NCBI GenBank assembly: GCA_949987705.1 | Contig: OX465286.1 | Coordinates: 12,009,092-12,073,091 of the forward strand | Direction: 5' to 3' | Origin: Thereva unica | Lineage: Eukaryota; Arthropoda; Insecta; Diptera; Therevidae | DNA length: 64,000 nt | Shown here: positions 49,066-55,559 of the stretch, piece by piece | Layout of the letters: every line of letters begins with the position of its first letter | How positions within the stretch are numbered: position 1 is the first letter of the stretch | Position numbers and translations under genes: made by a program | Notes under the pieces: model-generated | Told to the model about the DNA's origin: nothing | Seen by the model: the letters and a program-made list of their open reading frames with translations, nothing else | Database searches by the model: none

Positions 49066-49510
49066 AGTAGGTACTCCGCCACTTGGGCATGTGAAAATTT
49101 TCAGTACCGTGGGAACTAGGTCACGGAACTAGGTCAGGGTCATTAATCAATCACCTGTCATCACGCTGGAATGTAGGTCAAGGTTGTTGGCCTTGGCCGT
49201 GGACGAGTCTGGGAACTGGGTCGGTCGGTGGCTTGGCTCAGCGGGAGGGTCGGGCTCGGCGGGGCTGCGGCGGGGTCCACGGCTGGGGCCTCAGCGAAGT
49301 CACTTTGATTGACAGGCGGCCTCTAGTTTGGTTCGCGTGGATGGCTTTGTTTATGTCACTTTGGGTCGGAAAGCGAAAGTGATGGAGTGTGTGTGTGTGT
49401 GTGAGTGGGAGTTGATGATGGTGGTGGTGGTGTGGCAGGGCTTGTGGTTTTGATGGGGTGCTCGGTGCGGCGGTCTGGCTTGAGACTCGGTGGTGGCTTG
49501 GGGTCTCGCG
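49066..49510. repeat. Polinton left terminal inverted repeat
   Basis: Matches the reverse complement of 60712-61185. The outer ~325 bp appear identical. An inner (GT)n/(GGT)n simple repeat at about 49386-49435 differs in length from the right side, and similarity resumes to the CTCGCG at 49510. It starts with AG, as Polinton ends usually do. The subterminal half is GC-rich. No coding function is likely; frames seen here are low-complexity. Confidence 0.95.
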
Positions 49511-50070
49511 AGGCTCGGCTGGGGACTCGGCGGGGTCCTCGTCGGCGGACTGGGCATGACTATTGTGACGTCTCATATCGTGCACTTAGAGCGAGGACTT
49601 GTTTACGCTTGGAAGAAAAATGGAAAGTAGTGGAGCGGTACGAAAAAGCGAAAGTGGAAAAGTGTATCAGAACTATAGTTTGGTGAGCAGGTGTTCACTC
49701 GCGGGTGGCTTTGATTGACAGGTGGCCTCTAGTTTGGTTTGCAGGTGCGGCGGGGTCTTGGCTTGGCTTGGCAGGGGGACTCAACAGGTGTGGAGCGGAA
49801 GAAAAAGCGAGAGTGGAAAGTGTGCATGACTGCTGAGCTGACGCGTGGTCATTTACCTCCGCGCGCTGTTGTGGTGGAACTTACACTTTGCAAGCATACA
49901 AGCATTGGTTCCTATAGGAGCTCAAAACGAAACCTGAAAAACAACTTATAATAAAAACAATATCTTACTTGCTGAACCGAAAAGTGAAAGTGAGAAGTAG
50001 TTTAGCTTCTATAGGAGTCCAAAAGGAAACCTGAAAATTATGTGTGGTTATAATAAATAAAAACAATATG
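49511..50070. repeat. Polinton left subterminal region with imperfect direct repeats
   Basis: A ~70-bp segment is repeated at 49910-49977 and 50008-50083 (CCTATAGGAG ... AACCTGAAAA ... TTACTTGCTGAAC). A part of the TIR (TTTGATTGACAGGCGGCCTC) recurs with one change near 49710. AAGCGAAAGTG-like motifs appear several times. No gene is seen. It may hold transposition or replication signals, or the 3' end of the leftward transcript. Confidence 0.6.
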
Positions 50071-50268
50071 TTACTTGCTGAACATTTTTATTTTACTTTC
50101 TAAAACCGGATTTATTATTACACTCAGTTGTGAAATTCTGTTTTTAAACCTAAATGTATCCACTGCATACTGCTCCCATGGTCCTTTCCTACTTTGTCTG
50201 TATGCGAAACTCCATACTACCATATATTTAACTTGTGGGTCTTCATTGAAACTTATTTTCTTCCTCAT
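50071..50268 (-). CDS. Small protein, 65 aa, ATGA-coupled to BIR gene, unknown
   Basis: The ATG (50266-50268) overlaps the TGA stop of the BIR gene in an ATGA arrangement, so the two are probably on one transcript. The 65-residue product has a block DPQVKYMVVWSFAYRQSRK, then WEQYAVDTFRFKNRI, with regularly spaced aromatic and basic residues. This looks like a small folded helical protein rather than chance coding. No signal peptide or membrane segment. I do not recognise the family. Codon usage resembles the other Polinton genes. The gene ends inside the second copy of the subterminal direct repeat. Confidence 0.5.
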   Translation of the reverse strand: MRKKISFNEDPQVKYMVVWSFAYRQSRKGPWEQYAVDTFRFKNRISQLSVIINPVLESKIKMFSK

Positions 50269-50642
50269 ATCTGCTCGTGGAAATAATAATGAATTGCTAG
50301 AACGAATAAAATACCAGCTAAAAATTTCAAAATGTTGAATGTACAAAGTATGGTTTTTGATTTAAGTTGTTCTGTAAGTGGTGTTAGCTGATCTTTGAAT
50401 CTTCCGCATTCGTCTATCCTATTAGCATAGATACAGTGTGGTGAACGATGTCTATGATCGAAATCTACATCCGATGCGCAACTCATAGCATTTATCTGCA
50501 GAGAACAAAAGTAACATTGAACACGGTCTTTGATGTTTGTGTAAAAAAATCCACTTTTCGCTAACTGGTCTGCTGTATCTAAGTCTATGGCTAGATTATC
50601 GAATGTTTTCAAACGATCGTATTCTTGTTTCAAGTTTAACAT
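50265..50642 (-). CDS. BIR-domain (IAP-type) protein with C-terminal membrane segment, 125 aa
   Basis: Seen: residues 10-75 form a BIR domain. RLKTF begins it, GFFYTNIKDRVQC follows, and the zinc ligands occur as C43-x2-C46-x16-H63-x6-C70, the exact BIR spacing. Residues about 97-117 are hydrophobic (ILCTFNILKFLAGILFVLAI), predicting a tail-anchored membrane protein. There is no RING domain. Known: BIR domains of inhibitor-of-apoptosis proteins bind caspases or IAP antagonists. Inference: the gene was captured from a host or a virus and may restrain cell death or innate signalling while the element is active. The usual Trp after the second Cys is absent, so the binding surface may be altered. 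It lies 21 bp after the integrase stop and overlaps the next small gene. Confidence 0.8.
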   Translation of the reverse strand: MLNLKQEYDRLKTFDNLAIDLDTADQLAKSGFFYTNIKDRVQCYFCSLQINAMSCASDVDFDHRHRSPHCIYANRIDECGRFKDQLTPLTEQLKSKTILCTFNILKFLAGILFVLAIHYYFHEQI

Positions 50643-50663
50643 TTTGAATGAGTGTAACAGGTT

Positions 50664-51578
50664 TTATATCACGTCTTTTATATTAATCCAAGTATTGTGT
50701 TTTGATGGAAAACCAAGCCACTTCACTAGAACCTGATTACCGCGCCTTTTTATAACCTTTTCTACTAAATAAACATCAGGGCTGTTCACAGGAGCTATTT
50801 CTGGTTCATAAAATCTACCGTGAATTATATTTCCTTGGTAATCTTCGAGAATATATGTTGTCGGGTAAACAGATTTAACTTCTTTTATTTTAAATATCTC
50901 TGTGGACCAATTAGGTGTATAACCTTTTTCGAATACATGTTTATGTCTACTTATACGAACAAAATCACCAGCTTTGTATTTAGACTTTGATTTTATTTTG
51001 GGGTAATTATACACAGATAATAAACGTTTTTCGTTATGCACCCCAACATCTACAGGTCTCATCTTAATCGTACGATGTTTTGTTGTATTGTAGTCGTCTG
51101 TCAACTTGGTCAACATGCTAATCCAGTGATAATTGCCATTCATGCTGAATTCTTTCCACATCATATTTTTCAACGTTCTGTTAAATCTTTCTACAATCGA
51201 GGCTTTCAGAGTACTGTAGCTGGAATAATGGTTTATTTCGTAATCTTTCATTAGTTGACGAAACGGTTTATTAAAAAACTCTTTTCCATCATCGGTTTGT
51301 AAGTTTCTTGGAATGCGTCCTGTATTAAAAATCGACCGCAATGCTTTTACAACTTCTGATGCCTTTTTAGATTTTAAAGGCCGTGTCCATGCATACTTTG
51401 AAAAGGTATCAATTACAGTGAGAAGAAAACGAAACCCCTGATTTTCTGATGAGTAAGAACCCATTTCGACCAAGTCTGTCTGCCACAAATCATCTATACC
51501 TTTGGTAGTGACATGTCGACGTTTAAAATTTTTTCGCACTGGTTTATGCAGTTCGTTGATTATCTGCCTTCTGCTCAT
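50664..51578 (-). CDS. INT: Polinton retroviral-type integrase with chromodomain, 304 aa
   Basis: Starts at ATG 51576-51578. The rve catalytic core is clear: WQTDLVEMG (Asp35), LQTDDGKEF (Asp96) and SIVERFNRTL (Glu130), giving a D,D-33-E triad; DYNTTKHRTIKMRPVDV follows. An SH3-like region (YKAGDFVRISRHK, about residues 201-245) precedes a C-terminal chromodomain (VYLVEKVIKRRGNQVLVKWLGF...NTWINI, about 269-302). There is no HHCC zinc finger, as in many Polinton integrases. The enzyme joins element ends to target DNA and produces the 6-bp duplication. The chromodomain may direct insertion to methylated-histone chromatin, fitting the satellite location. It is transcribed divergently from the ATPase gene. 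The frame is intact. Confidence 0.95.
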   Translation of the reverse strand: MSRRQIINELHKPVRKNFKRRHVTTKGIDDLWQTDLVEMGSYSSENQGFRFLLTVIDTFSKYAWTRPLKSKKASEVVKALRSIFNTGRIPRNLQTDDGKEFFNKPFRQLMKDYEINHYSSYSTLKASIVERFNRTLKNMMWKEFSMNGNYHWISMLTKLTDDYNTTKHRTIKMRPVDVGVHNEKRLLSVYNYPKIKSKSKYKAGDFVRISRHKHVFEKGYTPNWSTEIFKIKEVKSVYPTTYILEDYQGNIIHGRFYEPEIAPVNSPDVYLVEKVIKRRGNQVLVKWLGFPSKHNTWINIKDVI

Positions 51579-51589
51579 TGTACGGAATG

Positions 51590-51597
51590 TATAAATA
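51590..51597 (+). promoter_or_regulatory. TATA box for ATPase gene cluster
   Basis: TATAAATA, 38 bp before the ATG at 51635. Its position excludes the upstream in-frame ATG at 51587 as the normal start, because that lies before the expected transcription start. Confidence 0.6.
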
Positions 51598-51616
51598 CCT
51601 GCAGTTGAATGACCAG

Positions 51617-51624
51617 TTTATATA
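51617..51624 (-). promoter_or_regulatory. TATA box for integrase gene, interleaved with the ATPase promoter
   Basis: TATATAAA on the minus strand, 39 bp before the integrase ATG. It lies on the far side of the ATPase TATA box, so the two divergent promoters overlap within 57 bp between start codons. Confidence 0.6.
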
Positions 51625-51634
51625 CAAAGCAAAA

Positions 51635-52327
51635 ATGATCAAGTTTAATCACCCATTTACAATGATGGTTGCGGGGCCTTCGGGATGCGGCAAAACAACA
51701 TTTATAAAAAATCTTCTTAATACTACTCAGGTATTTATAGAACCGCAAATTAGAAAAATTATATGGTGTAATGCAGAGCACGGTGCACTACCTACGGATA
51801 TCAAACTGCAAAACATCGAATATTTAAATGCTATACCAGAGGAGTTTGTAAATCATGAAAACGAGCCAACATTGATTGTTATAGATGACATGATGTTAAA
51901 CGGATTTAGTAAACAAGTTTGTGAACTCTTTACTAAGGGGTCTCATCATCGTAATTTCTCAGTAATTCTTGTGACACAAAACGTGTTTCATCAAGGAAAA
52001 TTCAGTCGTGATATATCGCTCAATTGTAAATATCTTGCTGTATTTAAAAACCCTCGGGATAAAAGTCAATTTACACATCTGGCCCGACAAATTTATCCTG
52101 AAAATAGTTTAGAACTTGTGAGAATATATAAAGAGATAACTCAAATGCCTTACGGGTATTTGCTAATAGATTTAACTCAGGATATTAACGACGTCTTAAG
52201 ATTTCGTACTGATATATTTAATAAACACTTTGTAACCTGTTTTTGTCCGCAAAACTCTTTAAATGGTAAGAATGGTGTCACGAATGAAACGATTAAGGGA
52301 CAACAAGCATATGCTATATGTGCTTAA
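51635..52327 (+). CDS. ATP: Polinton DNA-packaging ATPase (A32/FtsK-HerA-like), 230 aa
   Basis: I choose ATG 51635 (MIKFNHPFTMMVAGPSGCGKT), as it follows the TATA box at 51590 and starts just before the first strand of the fold. Walker A is GPSGCGKT (residues 14-21), Walker B is TLIVIDDMM (Asp84, Asp85), and a sensor-like ILVTQN is at 111-116. This is the A32-like ATPase of Polintons, adintoviruses and virophages, which drives genome packaging into the capsid. It leads a rightward cluster, and its 3' end overlaps the next frame by 65 bp. No lesion is visible. Confidence 0.93.
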   Translation: MIKFNHPFTMMVAGPSGCGKTTFIKNLLNTTQVFIEPQIRKIIWCNAEHGALPTDIKLQNIEYLNAIPEEFVNHENEPTLIVIDDMMLNGFSKQVCELFTKGSHHRNFSVILVTQNVFHQGKFSRDISLNCKYLAVFKNPRDKSQFTHLARQIYPENSLELVRIYKEITQMPYGYLLIDLTQDINDVLRFRTDIFNKHFVTCFCPQNSLNGKNGVTNETIKGQQAYAICA

Positions 52328-52616
52328 AAAGGCTAAACCAAATCTGAGAAAGTCCATCATACAAAATGCTGACCCTGAGGTTATAAAAACTCTTTGTGAA
52401 ATTACACTCAACACTTTAAAAGGTAACCACATGCCGCATGGAAATATCTACAACTCACTGTGTAGGTATAAAAAGGACATGCGTAAATTGATTTGCGCAA
52501 AGAGATCTGTTGCTAAACAGCGTAAAATACTAGTGCAACGAGGAGGTTTTTTACCAGTTTTATTAGGAAGTGTACTATCAGGAGTTATCGGTTCATTAAT
52601 TGAAAAATATGCATAG
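52263..52616 (+). CDS. Small basic virion-core-like protein, 117 aa
   Basis: Starts within the ATPase gene. The first two-thirds is basic (KKAKPNLRKSII, RYKKDMRKLICAKRSVAKQRK). It ends with a glycine-rich hydrophobic segment, RGGFLPVLLGSVLSGVIGSL. This basic body plus GGFLP hydrophobic tail is typical of a small protein found beside capsid genes in Polintons and adintoviruses, thought to be a DNA-associated core or minor virion protein. The function is inferred from that context only. It overlaps the following gene by 8 bp if that starts at 52609. Confidence 0.65.
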   Translation: MVRMVSRMKRLRDNKHMLYVLKKAKPNLRKSIIQNADPEVIKTLCEITLNTLKGNHMPHGNIYNSLCRYKKDMRKLICAKRSVAKQRKILVQRGGFLPVLLGSVLSGVIGSLIEKYA

Positions 52617-53412
52617 AAATAATGGACTTAACAAGATGCTACTTCTGTCGCCAGAGGTTTACAACAGGCTTAAAGATGAAATTGAAATGACCGCAAATCA
52701 GTCCATTTTTGATAGAGCAATGAATAAAATACTACAGAATAAAGACATGAATGATTCCGAAAAATGGTATAGCTATCGAAATCAACTAATTTCATTTTTA
52801 AATCACAATCGGAAATCCAAACGAACGCTTGATAAAGAAACAAATTTATACTTACCACGGGCACATAGTGTCAAACAAAAAAGTTTAAGAGATAGTACCA
52901 CACAAACCAAAATTATTTTTAAAGATGATGTATTAACACAGACCTCGCCACCACCAGCAAAGGATTTCCTAACCGAAGAAGAAGTCTTTGAAGAAGCACA
53001 TAATATAACCCCGCCAAGAAGATCTTTATCACCAGTCGCCAAAAGACGATTATCAGCTAGCGGAATAGCAAAAACTCTAAGGCCACCACCAAAATTACTA
53101 AGAACAACATCTGCACCTAATGCACGTGAAAAGGATTATAAAATAATCACGGCTGAGGATGGTGTAACGCAGTATACTGTACCTACGGCTATGACTCCCG
53201 ATGAAGCTAGCGAGCATATAGAAGAATTAGAACAAAGTGAAAAACAAAAAGCAGTCCAGAAACAGTCTATATTAATACCCTCTCCACTAGAATCTGGTCA
53301 ATATATGCTTTCATTTCCTCTACGTAAGCTCGGTGTTAGACAGAGTGAGCGTCTGAAGACTAAAAAGGATAGAACTACAAGTACGTCGGACATTGCTTGG
53401 GAAAGACTGTAA
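52609..53412 (+). CDS. Unknown Polinton structural-cluster protein, 267 aa
   Basis: ATG at 52609, overlapping the preceding stop (a second ATG at 52636 is possible). The N-terminal ~70 residues look folded (LLLSPEVYNRLKDEIEM ... WYSYRNQLISFLNH). The middle is low-complexity and basic, with Pro-Ser-Thr stretches (TQTSPPPAKD, TPPRRSLSPVAKRRLS). The C-terminal ~50 residues are again conserved-looking. It lies 3 bp before the penton-like gene. Polintons usually have an unknown protein in this position. It may be a scaffold or minor virion component, but I cannot assign a function. Confidence 0.7.
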   Translation: MHRNNGLNKMLLLSPEVYNRLKDEIEMTANQSIFDRAMNKILQNKDMNDSEKWYSYRNQLISFLNHNRKSKRTLDKETNLYLPRAHSVKQKSLRDSTTQTKIIFKDDVLTQTSPPPAKDFLTEEEVFEEAHNITPPRRSLSPVAKRRLSASGIAKTLRPPPKLLRTTSAPNAREKDYKIITAEDGVTQYTVPTAMTPDEASEHIEELEQSEKQKAVQKQSILIPSPLESGQYMLSFPLRKLGVRQSERLKTKKDRTTSTSDIAWERL

Positions 53413-53415
53413 ACA

Positions 53416-54882
53416 ATGCCAGTAGAAATAAAAGAAAATGATTTTTACGTATGTCTTTTAAGTAATAACTCTATGCAATTTTACCCGGAAAATACGCTAT
53501 CGGCTTTTACAAATGCACTTGCGAAACCATGCAAGTTTCATGGGAACTGGCGTGTTGGAATAACTGAAATTGCATTACCAAATTTTGAAATAACAAAACG
53601 TGCAATCTCCAACAATGGGGGAAATGTGCGTAAACGAGTGAGGCGTGAATATGACCAGTTAAAGGAAACTAGAAAGCAGCATCAAAAGGATTTTAAAATA
53701 CTTAGCATCAAAATAAATGAAAATGTAAAACTTGAATGGACACCAGAAAATCTTGAACAAGTTAGTTACAGACCTGGACAAATAAACCTTTCAGCATTTT
53801 TATTAACATTTTATAATGCAGTTACACCTTCGTGGTATACCATGTACTTGAATGATGTTAAATCGAAAATGTGGAAGCGCTTAGAAGATGACCACTTTAA
53901 TGAAGTTATCCCTGAAATAAAGTATAAGCACGAGCCAGACGAATACATATTGCACATATATCAAGGAAAAAAGACTTCAGAAAACGTTGTTTTAAAATAT
54001 AAGAACTATGAATCAATTGAGGATTTTGTTGATGATGTATTTGGTCAAGTTCCTAGGAAGAATAGAAAACATCCTGTTTTGAAGAATACAATAGACAATT
54101 ATACACATCCAACGGCTAGCATAAAAACAGCTGAAAATAAAGAGAAAAAAGGTAGTGAAAAGAAGCATGATGTATTCGAACTCCGTTTAGAGGAATTGGG
54201 TGTTACGATAAAAATAAAAAAACCACTACCCTCACACTTGAATGTTAAAGATCTCATGACATTGCTTTTAGCCAATTTACACTTTGACGATAAACAACTT
54301 AGCGAGGAAGAAAAACATAAACGAATTATTGAAATTAAAAATACAATTTTTGAAATATTGAATAGACTGAAGAAAGATTCACTCAAAGCAAAGACTCCCG
54401 AGCAACGGAAAATAACTAAAAACAGTGAAATTTTACAGGTCCCATATGAAAAACAAAGCTCGGGCGAATTTTTATCTACACCAGTACCTATTAATACAAA
54501 CATAGATAATCTGTCAAACTTCATCACAGATGTATTTCTGCAAACACCTGAAAACAAACGTAATCCTGATGCATTGTTGACGGAAATAAAAGAGTCATTT
54601 GACACTGCGGGCTTACGCCAAGAGCATATGTCAATAATGGAAAAAATTAATTCTCTTGATACAACAATTAAAGAATTAATGTTGCGATTACCAAGAAGTA
54701 CACAAGAAACTACAAAAAATTGCTCTGAGAAAAATATAATGCATATATACACTGATATTATTCAACCTAGAGCTATAGGCGACAAACTAGTAAGATATCT
54801 ACGAATAATACCAATTCAAGAGTGTAGTACTATATTAAGATTTGAACATGTAGAATACTGTCCCATTGAAAAAACTTTTTGA
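53416..54882 (+). CDS. Penton-like minor capsid protein, reading frame interrupted near C-terminus
   Basis: Begins FYVCLLSNNSMQFYPENTLSAFTNAL...WRVGITEIALP, the N-terminal signature of Polinton penton-like (minor capsid, PX) proteins. There is then a charged, variable middle and the conserved C-terminal region ending about residue 488. The frame stops at 54880-54882 just after an A6 homopolymer (about 54868-54873), while coding similarity continues in another frame to a TAA at 54980-54982. So this copy has a one-base indel removing the last ~35 residues, unless it is a sequencing error. The protein would form the five-fold vertices of the capsid. Long Lys/Glu-rich insertions at about 195-310 are unusual for a single jelly-roll. 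Confidence 0.75.
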   Translation: MPVEIKENDFYVCLLSNNSMQFYPENTLSAFTNALAKPCKFHGNWRVGITEIALPNFEITKRAISNNGGNVRKRVRREYDQLKETRKQHQKDFKILSIKINENVKLEWTPENLEQVSYRPGQINLSAFLLTFYNAVTPSWYTMYLNDVKSKMWKRLEDDHFNEVIPEIKYKHEPDEYILHIYQGKKTSENVVLKYKNYESIEDFVDDVFGQVPRKNRKHPVLKNTIDNYTHPTASIKTAENKEKKGSEKKHDVFELRLEELGVTIKIKKPLPSHLNVKDLMTLLLANLHFDDKQLSEEEKHKRIIEIKNTIFEILNRLKKDSLKAKTPEQRKITKNSEILQVPYEKQSSGEFLSTPVPINTNIDNLSNFITDVFLQTPENKRNPDALLTEIKESFDTAGLRQEHMSIMEKINSLDTTIKELMLRLPRSTQETTKNCSEKNIMHIYTDIIQPRAIGDKLVRYLRIIPIQECSTILRFEHVEYCPIEKTF

Positions 54883-54982
54883 AAGTATTTCTGTAAAAAT
54901 AACTGACCATCTGGGTGAATCAATTGATTTCAAACCAAGCTACATTCCAACCTATGTAATGCTTCATTTTAAAAGACAATAA
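54880..54982 (+). pseudogene. Out-of-frame C-terminal remainder of the penton-like gene
   Basis: A frame shifted relative to the main ORF continues for about 33 codons to TAA 54980-54982. It includes the terminal strand VMLHFKR, typical of penton-like C-termini. This locates the frameshift in the A-run just upstream of 54880. Confidence 0.6.
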
Positions 54983-54987
54983 AAAAC

Positions 54988-54995
54988 TATAAATA
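54988..54995 (+). promoter_or_regulatory. TATA box for the pVI-like/MCP gene pair
   Basis: TATAAATA 46 bp before the ATG at 55041. A second TATAAATA at 55023-55030 is too close to the ATG to serve it. Confidence 0.55.
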
Positions 54996-55040
54996 TTCAC
55001 ACAACAGACTGTTCTTGCATAGTATAAATAGAATTACGAG

Positions 55041-55559
55041 ATGGATTCCTATTATACACGTTATTATTTAATACAAAGCGGCGGCGGCTTGTCAGATATT
55101 GGAGAATTATATCGTGGTCCAGTTATTTATCAACGTGGAAGAGGTATCGGTAGCTTCTTCAGTGCATTATTTCGACACTTAAAACCCATAGCTACATCAG
55201 GATTAAAAACATTGGCACAACAGGTTGTAAAAACAGGACAAGCTATAATACAGGATAAAAACGTCAGCAGCAAATCAGTTAAAGATATTTTAAAAGAACA
55301 AGGTCGAGTTGTTGTTCAAGATTTAGCTCAGAAAGGTATAAATAAACTGTTTGACGGAATGAAGGGTGCAGGTATAAAAAGACCCAATCCGTTTACAACT
55401 CTACATTTAAAACCAGCTGTTAAACGCAAAAGACGTGGAAAAATACCTAAACGGTCGAGAAATTGTAAAACTGAAAATAAAAGAAAAGGAATAAAAGCAA
55501 GAGTTTTGAAAACAAAACGAAAGATACGTAAACGTATACTGGACATATTTGATAAATAA
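55041..55559 (+). CDS. Minor virion (pVI-like) protein, 172 aa
   Basis: The N-terminal part has GGGLSDIGELYRGP and RGRGIGSFFSALFRHLKPIA, an amphipathic segment followed by helices around KTGQAIIQD. The C-terminal third is extremely basic, with repeated KRKRR and KTKRKIRKR blocks and a final IFDK. This architecture is common to a minor capsid-interior protein of Polintons and adintoviruses that is compared with adenovirus pVI and core proteins. The role, membrane disruption or DNA condensation, is inferred. Its TAA overlaps the MCP start codon (TAATG), so the pair is probably translated from one transcript. Confidence 0.7.
   Translation: MDSYYTRYYLIQSGGGLSDIGELYRGPVIYQRGRGIGSFFSALFRHLKPIATSGLKTLAQQVVKTGQAIIQDKNVSSKSVKDILKEQGRVVVQDLAQKGINKLFDGMKGAGIKRPNPFTTLHLKPAVKRKRRGKIPKRSRNCKTENKRKGIKARVLKTKRKIRKRILDIFDK

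Noticed and set aside
8588..49082. Dozens of 60-224-codon minus-strand open frames in the satellite
   Set aside because: They repeat with the monomer, run across monomer borders, and shift frame with each unit because 311 is not a multiple of three. Differences among copies show no coding pattern.
49238..49686. Open frames on both strands in the left TIR (His/Pro-rich or Gly-rich)
   Set aside because: Low-complexity translations of GC-rich inverted-repeat and microsatellite DNA; the same is mirrored at 60492-60850.
51578..51634. Upstream extension of the ATPase (in-frame TTG or ATG at 51587)
   Set aside because: These codons lie before or inside the TATA box, so they are unlikely to be transcribed as coding sequence.
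54099..54752. 217-codon minus-strand frame opposite the penton-like gene
   Set aside because: Antisense shadow; Phe/Ser-rich translation typical of the reverse of Lys/Glu-rich coding sequence.
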